Made by a program: the position numbers and the translations under genes
In this document: one piece after another, positions 1 through 11,075 of the stretch
Numbering within the stretch: the stretch's first letter is position 1
Layout of the letters: the number at the start of each line of letters is the position of its first letter
DNA from: Sphingobium sp. CECT 9361
GTDB lineage: Bacteria; Pseudomonadota; Alphaproteobacteria; Sphingomonadales; Sphingomonadaceae
DNA: 64,000 bases
Assembly: GCF_918741285.1 (NCBI RefSeq)
Contig: NZ_CAKKNC010000014.1
Coordinates: 58,005 to 122,004 of the forward strand
Reading direction: 5' to 3'
The notes under the pieces: generated by a model
What the model was told of the DNA's origin: nothing
Database searches by the model: none
Seen by the model: only the letters and a program-made list of their open reading frames with translations

Positions 1-172
1 TGCGCACATAAGCGATGGTCTTGCCATCCGGGCTAATCTGCGGATCTGTCGCGACTTCTAGCGCGAAGAGGTCGCGACCTTGTAGCACAGGGCTTGGTAC
101 GTCTTCGGGCGCGGCCATCACAGGCATTGACGCAGTGAGAAGCAGCAGGGAAATCAAAGATTTGCGGATCAT
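1..172 (-). CDS. S9-family (prolyl oligopeptidase-like) peptidase, N-terminal fragment
   Basis: Only the first 57 codons are in the window; the gene runs off the left edge. The protein opens with a signal peptide (MIRKSLISLLLLTASMPVMA, then a likely cleavage after Ala). It continues into 'VATDPQISPDGKTIAYVR', which resembles the first blade of the WD40-like/TolB-like propeller at the start of secreted S9 peptidases (acylaminoacyl-peptidase type). By family it would be a periplasmic serine peptidase, but the catalytic domain is not visible, so the substrate and even catalytic activity are inferred. It is followed at the DNA level, in the same direction upstream, by a secreted protein gene (249-1517). 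Confidence 0.6.
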   Translation of the reverse strand, partial: MIRKSLISLLLLTASMPVMAAPEDVPSPVLQGRDLFALEVATDPQISPDGKTIAYVR

Positions 173-248
173 GGTATCGCCTTCACCAGAAATGGGGAGG
201 GCGACACCATGATGCTTTTTCATGTCCGCGCAAGGGGGGGTGACAGCC

Positions 249-1517
249 TCAGCAGCCTACGCCTGCGGCACCGGCCAGCATCCCGCCCAGACCGCCCCGG
301 CATTTCTTCTTCGGCTTTTCGGATTGGCCCGCCGTGCTGCTGTCTTCTCCGCGCATCATGCCACCCATATTGGGGCCATTGATAAACCACATGCTGTTGG
401 ATCGATAGCGGACGCGCGCCGTCCATTCCGGCTTCCACGCGGCCTTTGGATTGTCCGGGCGGGGTGGATAGGCGAAATTGGCTTCCGGCCCATAGGCATA
501 AAGATTACCCATCATGAACTGGCTGGCTGCCTGTTTCACTTCGGCAGGCATGATACAACTTGTCTGGCTGGGCGGCAGGACGACCTTTTGCGCAATCAGG
601 CGATTCACCGTCGCGGGTGCAATCCAATCCCACAGCGCGCCGCCGAAATTCTGCGTGGTGGAGGACGACCACCACACCATGTCGTTGGCCTGTCCGTCCG
701 GTCCGGGATTGAAGCCCATCGTCCAAGCGTAATAGCCCGTCGCATTGGCTACGCTGTTCCAGTTGAGCATCGTCGCGCCGCCGGCCATGTCGGAGGCTTT
801 GCCGGTGATGGCGGGGAGGAAATCCTGCGCGAGGCTGAACTTGATCTCCGGCGAATAATTGCCCGCGATGCGATGCTCGCCGATCAGGGAGCTATCGGCT
901 GACACCGTCTTGCGATCCTTGCCATTGGGCCATTCGCCATAGGTCTTGCTGTTGGCCAGACTTATCGCCCAGTCGGCCGGAATGTTCACGCCCGACGTAA
1001 ACAAACCCGGCGGCACTTGTCCGGCGGCGACCTTGGCGAAGTCGATAACGACCGGCTGGTTCTTGGGTGCGTGTGGGCCGCACCCCCAGAAAATGAGCAA
1101 GCGGCCTTTAGGCTTCTGGAAGTCTTTGGGCATTTGCTTGCCGTCTTCGCGGGGCGTGGCGGTGCCGGGTGTGGGTGTATAGAGCGGCACCGACTTGCCG
1201 AGCTTTGCGCCCGTCGGCATAAAATGGTCGGCCTTGGGGGCACCCGGTGTTGCCGCACGAGTGGACCCAAGCCGCAGGTCGAGCGTGTGGATCATCTTGT
1301 TCCCGCCGCCGCCGAACACCATCGAAAGACCCGCACCCATCCCGCTACCCATGGCAGCGATACCCGACGTCGTGCTGGCATCGATCGTGTAGCGCGCGAT
1401 TGGTGCGACACCCTGTTGCGTAACCCCCGGAGTGGCGAGGAGGGCGACCAGAGCGGCGGCTGTCGAAAGACGGCCTGTACGGTTTAAGATTCGGCGCGAG
1501 AGAATAGGCATCATCAC
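249..1517 (-). CDS. Secreted protein of unknown function (422 aa)
   Basis: Not recognised as a named family. The N-terminus has a basic stretch and a hydrophobic segment (about residues 18-32, STAAALVALLATPGV), so it is probably exported. The mature part has a Gly/Met-rich patch near residues 55-72 (GSGMGAGLSMVFGGGG) and a block with 'RLLIFWGCG' around residue 140. Trp- and Tyr-rich stretches follow in the middle, and the C-terminus is Lys/Gly-rich (KPKKKCRGGLGGMLAGAAGVGC). Overall composition and the end-to-end open frame support a real gene. I believe similar proteins occur in sphingomonads, but that is recollection. The start at 1517 is chosen because the signal peptide follows directly; a second in-frame ATG lies one codon later. 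Confidence 0.7.
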   Translation of the reverse strand: MMMPILSRRILNRTGRLSTAAALVALLATPGVTQQGVAPIARYTIDASTTSGIAAMGSGMGAGLSMVFGGGGNKMIHTLDLRLGSTRAATPGAPKADHFMPTGAKLGKSVPLYTPTPGTATPREDGKQMPKDFQKPKGRLLIFWGCGPHAPKNQPVVIDFAKVAAGQVPPGLFTSGVNIPADWAISLANSKTYGEWPNGKDRKTVSADSSLIGEHRIAGNYSPEIKFSLAQDFLPAITGKASDMAGGATMLNWNSVANATGYYAWTMGFNPGPDGQANDMVWWSSSTTQNFGGALWDWIAPATVNRLIAQKVVLPPSQTSCIMPAEVKQAASQFMMGNLYAYGPEANFAYPPRPDNPKAAWKPEWTARVRYRSNSMWFINGPNMGGMMRGEDSSTAGQSEKPKKKCRGGLGGMLAGAAGVGC

Positions 1518-1760
1518 ATTCCCCTGTTGGAAACGACTACAATGCGACCGCTTTTCTTGTGCCGGTCACATAGCATGGATGCGTCATGAACATATCAGGG
1601 AATTTGCGTTGTGATGCGGATCACGGGGGAGTTTACTGCTTCGAAATCCTGAACGTGTTTTGGGATCCGTTATGCCTCAGGCGCTGCGCCGAGAGAATAA
1701 ACCGATCCTCAAGCACGTTCAGGAGAACGGATGGGTTGAATGCTGCATTAGCTCCAACGA

Positions 1761-1788
1761 AAAAGGGCGACCCGCAGGCCGCCCTTTT
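1761..1788. terminator. Bidirectional hairpin terminator after clpA
   Basis: AAAAGGGCG at 1761-1769 pairs perfectly with CGCCCTTTT at 1780-1788 around a 10-base loop. Read leftward it lies about 20 bases past the clpA stop and ends in a run of T, as an intrinsic terminator should. The A/T tracts on both sides make it usable in either direction. The roughly 290 bases between 1518 and 1808 hold no other convincing feature. Confidence 0.75.
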
Positions 1789-1808
1789 CTCATCCGATAT
1801 GTGTGGGC

Positions 1809-4124
<2,316 letters not shown>

Positions 4125-4291
4125 TTGACGTTACTCCTGTGCCCAAAGGACGGGCGTGTCTGACCCTATGTCGGCATCCATCGTACCCCGATCAAGGGAT
4201 ACGATTTCCTCCGCGCAATCATTGTCTTGCATAAAGGCTGGCTGCGTAACTTCACTATAGTGCCTAAGAAGGCGGCCAGGCCGATTTGCGA

Positions 4292-4489
4292 TCATTTTTT
4301 GAATAACGCCTCGGCGCTTGCCTTATGGTTAACGGCATAGTCGCGTCGCTTCAGCGTCCGCGCTATTTCCAGTCGCAGCGTCTCAATGCGTGCATCCAGT
4401 TCGGCCACCGAAAATGGGTCGAGATCCTGCCGCGTCAGCGCGGCCAGAATATCATCGGCCTTTTTGGGCTGATATTCGTCCATGTCCAT
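4292..4489 (-). CDS. DUF1192 family small protein
   Basis: A 65-residue acidic-then-basic protein (MDMDEYQPKKADDILAAL...). The core 'LDPFSVAELDARIETLRLEIAR' matches the DUF1192 pattern, a short predicted coiled-coil found across Alphaproteobacteria. The function is unknown. It is transcribed away from the quinone oxidoreductase gene, with about 100 bases of shared upstream DNA. It lies between clpA and that gene and has no visible operon partner. Confidence 0.85.
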   Translation of the reverse strand: MDMDEYQPKKADDILAALTRQDLDPFSVAELDARIETLRLEIARTLKRRDYAVNHKASAEALFKK

Positions 4490-4592
4490 CTAGTGAATGT
4501 TGACCCGAATTCATTGTCTGTCAATAAGAGTGCTGGGCCGCTCATCGCGTTTTATTTTGCGGTGCAGCAATTCGCCGGGGAATAGCACAAGT

Positions 4593-5624
4593 ATGGCAAC
4601 CACGATGGCGGGCATAAATCAAATTCCCAAGGAAATGACAGCTATCGGGATTCCGCAGTCCGGCGGTCCCGATGCGCTGGTGCCCGAACGGCGCCCGGTT
4701 CCTGTTCCCGGCGAAGGCGAAGTGCTGATCCGGGTTGCGGCGGCCGGCGTCAATCGACCTGATGTGTTGCAACGTATGGGCAAATATCCTCCGCCGCCTG
4801 GCGCATCCGACATTCCGGGCCTTGAAATATCCGGCATCATCGTTTCTGCCGGATCGGAAGGCGATGCCGCGATGGTGGGACAGGCTGTGTGCGCGCTGAT
4901 CGCGGGGGGTGGATATGCCGAATATGCTGTCGCGCCGACCGTGCAGTGCCTAGCGGTTCCCGAAGGCTACGACATGATCGAAGCGGCGGCTTTGCCGGAG
5001 ACGCTTTTTACCGTTTGGACCAATCTGTTCGAGCGCGCCTATGTCGTCGCTGGCGATACAGTGCTGGTACACGGGGGGACGAGCGGCATTGCGACTATGG
5101 CGATCCGCCTGTGCAATCTGTTCGACATCGACATCATCGTCACATGCGGATCGGATGACAAGTGCAAGGCCGCGCTGGATTGGGGCGCGACCCATGCCAT
5201 CAATTATCGCGATGCTGACTATGTCGCCGAAGTAAATCGGATTACGGACGGTGCCGGGGTGCAGGCTGTACTCGATATGGTGGGCGGCGATTACGTGCCG
5301 CGCAATCTTGCCTGTCTCGCGCCGGACGGCCGTCATGTTTCGATCGCTGTTCTCGGGGGACCGAAGGCTGAAATCTTCATCCCGCAGATCATGCAGAACC
5401 GGTTGACGCTTACTGGTTCCACGCTGCGTGCGCGCTCCGTGGCCTTCAAGGGACTGGTAGCCGATGAGTTGGTCCGTACGGTCTGGCCCTTCGTCGAGCG
5501 CGGCAAGCTACGTCCGGCCATGGATCGCACCTTCCCCTTGGAACTGGCCTCCGCCGCTCACGCGCGGATGGAAGCGGGCGACCATGTGGGTAAAATCGTG
5601 CTTGTCGTCAGCAGTTCGGTTTAG
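4593..5624 (+). CDS. NAD(P)H-quinone oxidoreductase (zinc-free MDR family)
   Basis: A 343-residue medium-chain dehydrogenase/reductase of the quinone oxidoreductase type, expected to reduce quinones or enones with NADPH in the cytoplasm. Visible marks are the N-terminal GroES-like part (EGEVLIRVAAAGVNRPDVLQR), the family motif around PGLEISGII, and the nucleotide-binding VLVHGGTSGIATMAIRL near residue 155. No structural zinc Cys cluster is seen. The ATG at 4593 is preferred to upstream codons because it follows GGGGAAT and because related proteins begin close to 'IPKEMTAIGI'; ATGs at 4605 and 4635 are alternatives. Confidence 0.9.
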   Translation: MATTMAGINQIPKEMTAIGIPQSGGPDALVPERRPVPVPGEGEVLIRVAAAGVNRPDVLQRMGKYPPPPGASDIPGLEISGIIVSAGSEGDAAMVGQAVCALIAGGGYAEYAVAPTVQCLAVPEGYDMIEAAALPETLFTVWTNLFERAYVVAGDTVLVHGGTSGIATMAIRLCNLFDIDIIVTCGSDDKCKAALDWGATHAINYRDADYVAEVNRITDGAGVQAVLDMVGGDYVPRNLACLAPDGRHVSIAVLGGPKAEIFIPQIMQNRLTLTGSTLRARSVAFKGLVADELVRTVWPFVERGKLRPAMDRTFPLELASAAHARMEAGDHVGKIVLVVSSSV

Positions 5625-5641
5625 ACCTGCAAGTAGTATTT

Positions 5642-5670
5642 CCGTCATATTTCAACTTAAAATGTAACAG
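5642..5670. promoter_or_regulatory. Possible degenerate Pho-box-like region before plcP-like gene
   Basis: CCGTCAT at 5642-5648 matches the CTGTCAT half-site of Pho boxes at 6 of 7 positions and is followed by an AT-rich spacer. The opposite strand carries CTGTTAC at 5664-5670. The second tandem half-sites expected of a true Pho box are poor on both strands. It lies 50-75 bases upstream of a gene pair that is phosphate-regulated in other bacteria, so it is recorded as a weak candidate only. Confidence 0.25.
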
Positions 5671-5718
5671 AGTGAAGCTAATGATTCATTCCCGAGGACG
5701 TTATCCTTGGGAGTGCAC

Positions 5719-6606
5719 ATGGATAAGATTACCCGCCTGCCGTTTCTGGCCGACGTTGACGATCTGGATCACGTAGATCTTCTAGTGCCGGAAAGCGATG
5801 TCGAAGGACGTCGTAAATATCGCACGGTCTGGATTTCCGATATTCATCTTGGCACCCGCGGTTGTAACGCGAAGCTGCTGATCGACTTTCTCGACAATGT
5901 CGACAGCGAGACGATGTATCTTGTCGGCGACATCATCGATGGTTGGCGGCTGAAAAAGCGGTTCTACTGGCCCGCCGCGCATAACGATATCGTCTGGCGC
6001 ATCATGAAGCGCGCAAAACGCGGCACTCGCGTCGTTTATATCCCCGGCAATCATGATGAAATGTTCCGCCAGTTCACCGGCCTCAATTTCGGCGGCGTCG
6101 AAATTCGGCGCAAGGCGATCCATGAGACGGCGGACGGTCGGAAACTTCTGGTTTTGCATGGCGATGAGTTCGACACCATCATGCTTGCGCATCGCTGGCT
6201 CGCCTTTGTGGGCGACGCAGCTTATCACGCACTGATGAGCCTCAACCTCTGGGTCAACAAGGTGCGTAACTGGTTCGATCTGCCCTATTGGTCGCTGTCA
6301 AAGATGGCCAAGCACAAGGTTAAGAATGCCGTCGAATTCATCTCCAAGTTCGAGGAAGTGGTGGCGCATGAGGCCGGTACGCGCGGCGTCCATGGCGTCG
6401 TTTGCGGGCATATCCACAATGCCGAAATCCGCGAAATCGCTGGCATTGAATATTATAATGACGGCGATTGGGTGGAAGGCTGCACGGCTCTGGTCGAACA
6501 TATGGACGGCCATATGGAAGTCCTCCACTGGGCGGATGAGATTGCTGCGCGTGAAGCGGCAAAGGCTGCCGAAGCTGCGCGTGCTCAGGAACTTATGGCG
6601 GCATGA
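5719..6606 (+). CDS. Calcineurin-like phosphoesterase, PlcP/LpxH-like
   Basis: A 295-residue metallophosphoesterase of the COG2908 class, often labelled UDP-2,3-diacylglucosamine diphosphatase. Metal-ligand motifs are all present: ISDIHLG, VGDIIDGW, PGNHDE, LVLHGDEFD and VVCGHIHNAE. It overlaps the next gene, a GT4 glycosyltransferase, by the 4-base ATGA. That pairing is the arrangement known for plcP-agt in Sinorhizobium, Agrobacterium and marine heterotrophs, where PlcP removes phospholipid headgroups during phosphate starvation and Agt glycosylates the resulting diacylglycerol. I therefore favour PlcP over LpxH, by context. GGGA sits 6 bases before the ATG at 5719; the upstream in-frame TTG at 5707 is less likely. 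Confidence 0.85.
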   Translation: MDKITRLPFLADVDDLDHVDLLVPESDVEGRRKYRTVWISDIHLGTRGCNAKLLIDFLDNVDSETMYLVGDIIDGWRLKKRFYWPAAHNDIVWRIMKRAKRGTRVVYIPGNHDEMFRQFTGLNFGGVEIRRKAIHETADGRKLLVLHGDEFDTIMLAHRWLAFVGDAAYHALMSLNLWVNKVRNWFDLPYWSLSKMAKHKVKNAVEFISKFEEVVAHEAGTRGVHGVVCGHIHNAEIREIAGIEYYNDGDWVEGCTALVEHMDGHMEVLHWADEIAAREAAKAAEAARAQELMAA

Positions 6607-7649
6607 AGGCCAGCGGCCCCCAACGCATCGTCATCGTCACCGATGCATGGACGCCGCAGGTCAACGGTGTCGTCCGCACGCTGCAATCGGTCAGCGCAGA
6701 GTTACGGGCGATGGGGCATCAGGTGCAGATTATCTCGCCCGATCAATATGGGTCCATTCCGTGCCCTACCTATCCGGAAATCCGGCTGGCGCTGGCACGT
6801 GCACGGACCATCGGGCGGGTGATTGCGGATTTTCAGGCCGATGCCGTGCATCTGGCAACGGAAGGTCCGCTGTGCTTGGCGGCGCGCCATTGGTGCCTGC
6901 GTAATCGGGTACCGTTCACCACGGCCTATCACACCCATTTTCCCGATTATGTCGCCAAGCGAACCGGACTGCCGGCGTCATGGTTCTGGCGCTATATCCG
7001 CTGGTTCCACGGGCCTGCACAGTCAGTACTCGTGTCCACGCGCTCCGTCCGTGAGCAATTGCGCGCCCATGGCATAGCGCAGGTTCGGCCATGGGGCAGG
7101 GGGGTCGACCAGACCGGATTTGGCCCCGACGTACAGCCGCATCCTGCCTTTGCTAACCTACCGCGACCGATCCAGCTCTATGTGGGGCGCGTCGCCATTG
7201 AGAAAAATCTGGAAGCCTTTCTCCAAAACGGCCATCCTGGCACTAAGGTAGTCGTGGGCGACGGCCCGGCCCGCGCCGCGCTGGAGCAGCAATTTCCCGA
7301 TGCGCTGTTCCTGGGGGCGTTATCTGGACCCGACCTCACGGGTACTTATTCAGGTGCCGATGTGTTTGTCTTCCCTAGCCGCACCGACACCTTCGGCCTC
7401 GTCATGATTGAGGCGCTGGCCTGCGGGACCCCCGTTGCGGCATATCCCGTCACTGGTCCGGTCGATATCGTGACGCCGGAAACCGGGGGTCTTTCCGAAA
7501 CGCTGGAGGATGCCATCGCCCAAGCATTGACCCGCGACCGGGATGCCTGCGCGGCCTATGGCCGTTGCTTCACATGGAGAGTGAGCGCCAGTCAGTTTCT
7601 TGCGGGGCTACATCCGGTGGAACCGGGAGCGCTCGCCGACGCAGCCTGA
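6603..7649 (+). CDS. GT4 glycosyltransferase, Agt-like (diacylglycerol glycosyltransferase candidate)
   Basis: A 348-residue GT-B fold glycosyltransferase. The N-terminal domain starts IVIVTDAWTPQVNGVVRTL and contains the acceptor-side AYHTHFPDYV. The C-terminal group 1 domain has LYVGRVAIEKNLE, VVGDGPAR and the EX7E-type region FPSRTDTFGLVMIEALACGTPVAA. Start and stop are coupled to the upstream phosphoesterase (ATGA overlap), giving a two-gene operon. Homologous neighbours in Alphaproteobacteria make glyco-diacylglycerols that replace phospholipids under phosphate limitation; the sugar transferred here cannot be read from sequence. A mannosyltransferase acting on another lipid is the main alternative. 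Confidence 0.85.
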   Translation: MKASGPQRIVIVTDAWTPQVNGVVRTLQSVSAELRAMGHQVQIISPDQYGSIPCPTYPEIRLALARARTIGRVIADFQADAVHLATEGPLCLAARHWCLRNRVPFTTAYHTHFPDYVAKRTGLPASWFWRYIRWFHGPAQSVLVSTRSVREQLRAHGIAQVRPWGRGVDQTGFGPDVQPHPAFANLPRPIQLYVGRVAIEKNLEAFLQNGHPGTKVVVGDGPARAALEQQFPDALFLGALSGPDLTGTYSGADVFVFPSRTDTFGLVMIEALACGTPVAAYPVTGPVDIVTPETGGLSETLEDAIAQALTRDRDACAAYGRCFTWRVSASQFLAGLHPVEPGALADAA

Positions 7650-7712
7650 GTCCACATTCCAATGCTTTTCCTTGCTGTCTGCATTAGATTGGATTACATC
7701 TCCGCTACGACA

Positions 7713-7734
7713 GGCCGTCCCGCGAGGGGCGGCC
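7713..7734 (+). terminator. Hairpin terminator after the glycosyltransferase
   Basis: GGCCGTCCC at 7713-7721 pairs with GGGGCGGCC at 7726-7734 (one G-T wobble) around the tetraloop GCGA, followed by CTTATTGTTTG. The short T-rich tail makes it a fair intrinsic terminator for the plcP-agt-like operon. Confidence 0.55.
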
Positions 7735-7763
7735 CTTATTGTTTGTAGTTTCGGAGAGCTTAC

Positions 7764-8480
7764 GTGTCCCAGCCGCTCATGCCCCATGCGACCGCCAGTT
7801 GGCTGGTCGACAATACTGCCCTCAGCTTTGAGCAGATTGCTGAATTCTGTGGCCTGCACATATTGGAAATCCAAGCGATTGCAGATGACACGGCCGCCAC
7901 CAAATATACCGGCCGCGATCCCGTGCGCGCCCATGAATTGACGATGGACGCAATCCACAAGGGTGAAGCCAATCCCGATTATCGCCTGATCATTCAGAAG
8001 GGGCCGGAACCCGTCCGTCGCACCAAGGGTCCGCGCTATACGCCGGTGTCGAAGCGTCAGGACAAGCCGGACGGTATCGCCTGGATCATCCGCAACCACC
8101 CGGAAATCTCCGATGGTGCCATTGGCAACCTGATCGGCACTACGCGCACCACCATTCAGGCGATCCGTGAACGCAGCCATTGGAACATTGCCAACATCAC
8201 GCCGAAGGATCCGGTGACGCTGGGTCTCTGCTCGCAGCGGGAACTGGACGCACTGGTGACGAAGGCCGCGAAGAAAGCAGGTATCGAAGCGCCCACCGAC
8301 CTCCGTCTGGATGGCGACCGCGCCGCCCTGATCGAAGAGTTGCGCCGCGAACGCGACGACAACGTACGTCGTGCCGAAGAAGCGCTGCATGCCGAATCCG
8401 CCGAGCATGCTGCCGCGGAATTCATCAACGAAGCAGCAACGATCATCGACCCGTTCAGTAGCAACAAGGGCGAAGTCTGA
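7764..8480 (+). CDS. trcR: Cell-cycle transcriptional regulator TrcR (DUF1013)
   Basis: A 238-residue protein matching the alphaproteobacterial DUF1013 family, now named TrcR. The N-terminal part (ATASWLVDNTALSFEQIAEFCGLH) and the central 'ISDGAIGNLIGTTRTTIQAIR' both look like helix-turn-helix units. The tail from about residue 190 is a charged coiled coil (RAALIEELRRERDDNVRRAEEALH). The start is a GTG with CGGAGAG 5 bases upstream, a clear ribosome site. It is expressed alone, between two terminators. The link to cell-cycle transcription rests on the family name rather than on anything shown in this sequence. Confidence 0.85.
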   Translation: MSQPLMPHATASWLVDNTALSFEQIAEFCGLHILEIQAIADDTAATKYTGRDPVRAHELTMDAIHKGEANPDYRLIIQKGPEPVRRTKGPRYTPVSKRQDKPDGIAWIIRNHPEISDGAIGNLIGTTRTTIQAIRERSHWNIANITPKDPVTLGLCSQRELDALVTKAAKKAGIEAPTDLRLDGDRAALIEELRRERDDNVRRAEEALHAESAEHAAAEFINEAATIIDPFSSNKGEV

Positions 8481-8521
8481 ATCGCCACTAACGGCAGCAA
8501 TGCCAGTGAATAAAATTAGCG

Positions 8522-8556
8522 GGGTGCGATGCCGTTACGGCATCGCACCCTTTTTT
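8522..8556 (+). terminator. Strong intrinsic terminator after trcR
   Basis: GGGTGCGATGCC at 8522-8533 pairs perfectly with GGCATCGCACCC at 8539-8550 over a 5-base loop, followed directly by six T. This is a textbook Rho-independent terminator. Confidence 0.95.
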
Positions 8557-8634
8557 ATGCGTCCCGCTCTTTGTAGCAATTGTCGGGATTTTACCGGATT
8601 GCCAGCCTGATTATCTCCACTTACACCTATGTAA

Positions 8635-10338
8635 ATGGAGAGCGAAAACATCATCTGGAACAGCCATTATAATCATCCGACACGGTGGGATCAGTCGTTC
8701 CCGCCATTGTCGTTGACGGACATGTTCATCGACAGTGCCACTGCCCATCCGCAGGCGCATCTCATCGATTTCATGGGGCGCAAGTATAGCTACGCAGAAT
8801 GCCTCGACGGAGTGCGGCGCGTCGCCTGCGGACTACAGGCTATGGGCGTGCAAAAGGGGGACCGGATCGGTCTCTATCTGCCCAATGTACCGCATTATGT
8901 CGCCGCCTACTATGGCGCGCTGATGGCCGGGGCCACGGTTGTCAATTTCTCTCCCCTCTACACTGCGGCGGAGTTGTCGCATCAGGTGGAGGACAGCGGG
9001 ACAAAAATTCTCTTCACGCTGTCGGCCAAGGCTTTATTGCCCACGGCACTGAAGGTTCTCGAAAGCAGCAGTTTGGAGAAACTGGTCGTCGGCTCAATCG
9101 CGGGAGCGTTGCCGACCACGAAATCCCTTTTCTATCGATTGTTCAAGAAGGCCGATAGCGTCGAGCGCCCGAACGATCCGCGTGTCATCGCCTTTTCCAA
9201 GCTCATCGCCAACAAAGGCGCTTGTGCCGTTGCGCCGATCGATCCGGTCAACGACATTGCGTTGTTGCAGTATGCCGGAGGCACTACTGGCCAGCCCAAG
9301 GGTGCGATGCTGACCCACCAGAATTTGAGTGCCAATGCGCGTCAGGTGGAAGCCGTCGATCCTTGTCGCGATCAGGCGGATCGGATCATCGGCGTCCTCC
9401 CCTTCTTTCACGTTTTCGCCAATACTTGTGTCCTCAATCGCACCGTACTGAACGGTGGAGAGATTGTGATGCTGCCGCGTTTCGAAGCCGTGCAGGTGCT
9501 GGCTGCAATCGGCAGAACCAAGGCAACGTCCCTGCCGGGTGTGCCGACCATGTATCAGGCGCTTCTTGATCATCCGGCCGTCGGTAACATTGATTACTCA
9601 TCGCTGCGTGTGTGTATTTCTGGGGGCGCACCCTTGCCGCTGGAGGTTAAGCAGCGGTTCGAAGCGGTGACGGGTGCCAAGGTGGTCGAGGGCTATGGGC
9701 TTACCGAAAGCAGCGGTGTCGTTTCAACCAATCCTTATGAGGGATTGAACAAGACTGGCACTATCGGTCAACCTTTGCCGGGTACACTAGTCAAGCTAGT
9801 GGACAAGGAAGACCCGACACGCCCGCCGCCGCCGGGCGAACCGGGCGAAATCGTGTTTTCCGGCCCGCAGGTCATGAAAGGCTATTGGCAGCGGCCCGAT
9901 GCCGATGGCGACGCATTCGTCGGCGAATTTCTGCGTACTGGCGATGTGGGGGAAATCGATGAGGATGGCTATATTCGTGTCGTCGATCGATTGAAGGACA
10001 TGATTTCCGTCGGTGGGTTCAAGGTGTTCCCCAGCCAGATCGAGGCAATCCTGTATCACCACCCGGCAGTCAAGGAGGCATTGGTCATCGGTATTCCGGA
10101 TAGCTATCGTGGCGAAATGCCCAAGGCTTTCGTGACGTTGCAAGATGGCGACGACGCCCGAGTGGCAGTTGACGAAGAAAGCCTGAAACTTTGGCTGAAC
10201 CCGCAATTGGGGAAGCATGAACGCGTCGCCGCTGTGGAAATCCGTACAGCCTTACCCAAGACACTGGTCGGAAAATTGTCGCGCAAGGAACTCGTTGTCG
10301 AGGAGCGTGCGCGAGCGGCCACTAAAGTATCCGCCTAG
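8635..10338 (+). CDS. Long-chain fatty-acid--CoA ligase (FadD-like)
   Basis: A 567-residue ANL-superfamily acyl-CoA synthetase that would activate fatty (or dicarboxylic) acids with ATP and CoA. The P-loop-like motif YAGGTTGQPKGAMLTH is near residue 215, the A5 motif GYGLTESSG is near 345, and LRTGDVGEIDEDGYI with VVDRLKDMISVGGFKVFPSQIE marks the hinge and fatty-acid signature. A lysine for adenylation is present in the C-terminal 'KTLVGKLSRKEL'. The start has no good ribosome site, but a 567-residue length fits the family and 'MESENIIWNSHYNHPTRWDQSFPP' looks like the usual N-terminus. Substrate length is not readable. Confidence 0.93.
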   Translation: MESENIIWNSHYNHPTRWDQSFPPLSLTDMFIDSATAHPQAHLIDFMGRKYSYAECLDGVRRVACGLQAMGVQKGDRIGLYLPNVPHYVAAYYGALMAGATVVNFSPLYTAAELSHQVEDSGTKILFTLSAKALLPTALKVLESSSLEKLVVGSIAGALPTTKSLFYRLFKKADSVERPNDPRVIAFSKLIANKGACAVAPIDPVNDIALLQYAGGTTGQPKGAMLTHQNLSANARQVEAVDPCRDQADRIIGVLPFFHVFANTCVLNRTVLNGGEIVMLPRFEAVQVLAAIGRTKATSLPGVPTMYQALLDHPAVGNIDYSSLRVCISGGAPLPLEVKQRFEAVTGAKVVEGYGLTESSGVVSTNPYEGLNKTGTIGQPLPGTLVKLVDKEDPTRPPPPGEPGEIVFSGPQVMKGYWQRPDADGDAFVGEFLRTGDVGEIDEDGYIRVVDRLKDMISVGGFKVFPSQIEAILYHHPAVKEALVIGIPDSYRGEMPKAFVTLQDGDDARVAVDEESLKLWLNPQLGKHERVAAVEIRTALPKTLVGKLSRKELVVEERARAATKVSA

Positions 10339-10398
10339 TCGCGCTGCGCTTGTCCTGCGCTGTTGTCCTCCTATCTAGGACGCAACGGAGAACATTAT

Positions 10399-10932
10399 AT
10401 GGCTGAAGAAATTGCAACGCTGGCTGGAGGCTGCTTCTGGTGCACGGAAGCGGTATATACACGGCTGAAGGGGGTTTCCTCGGTCACGAGCGGTTACATA
10501 GGTGGCACCGTTCCCGATCCAACTTATGAGCAGGTATGCAGCGGTCGCACCGGCCATGCCGAGGCGATTCGGATCGCGTTCGATCCTGAGGTTATCAGTT
10601 TTGCAGATCTGCTCGACATTCATTTCGTGACGCATGATCCAACGACTTTGAACCGCCAGGGCAATGACGTGGGCACGCAATATCGCTCCGCTATCTTTCC
10701 CCACAACGCCGGGCAGAAGGTTGCCGCGGAGCAGGCGATAGTGCGCGCGCAACCCGATCATCGCGATCCTATCGTCACAACGATCGAGCCTTTGACAGAA
10801 TGGTATCCCGCCGAAGATTATCATCAGCAATATTGGGATCGCGTCGGCACTCAGAACCCTTATTGTATGGCTGTGATCCCGCCGAAGCTGAAGAAATTGC
10901 AAAGCAAATTCTCCCAACGACTGGAGGCGTGA
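10399..10932 (+). CDS. msrA: Peptide-methionine (S)-S-oxide reductase MsrA
   Basis: MsrA repairs oxidised methionine in proteins using a thiol reductant. The catalytic GGCFWC motif lies at about residues 10-15, and the conserved GYIGG, GHAEA and [18 protein letters not shown] blocks follow in order. The 177-residue length is normal for the stand-alone enzyme. The ATG at 10399 follows CGGAG by 9 bases and gives the usual short N-terminus. It follows the acyl-CoA ligase by 60 bases, so read-through from that gene is possible. No MsrB domain is fused. Confidence 0.97.
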   Translation: MAEEIATLAGGCFWCTEAVYTRLKGVSSVTSGYIGGTVPDPTYEQVCSGRTGHAEAIRIAFDPEVISFADLLDIHFVTHDPTTLNRQGNDVGTQYRSAIFPHNAGQKVAAEQAIVRAQPDHRDPIVTTIEPLTEWYPAEDYHQQYWDRVGTQNPYCMAVIPPKLKKLQSKFSQRLEA

Positions 10933-11075
10933 TCATCAGGCCGTCAAGGTATCCGCCGGTCGCCACGAAAACATACTAACTTACATCAGGCTGGCCGGTT
11001 TAACAGGAACTGCATCCGCTTTCATACGCTCCTCAACCATGTTGGACATTTCGTTTGGCAAGAAGGAGAGCGCCT

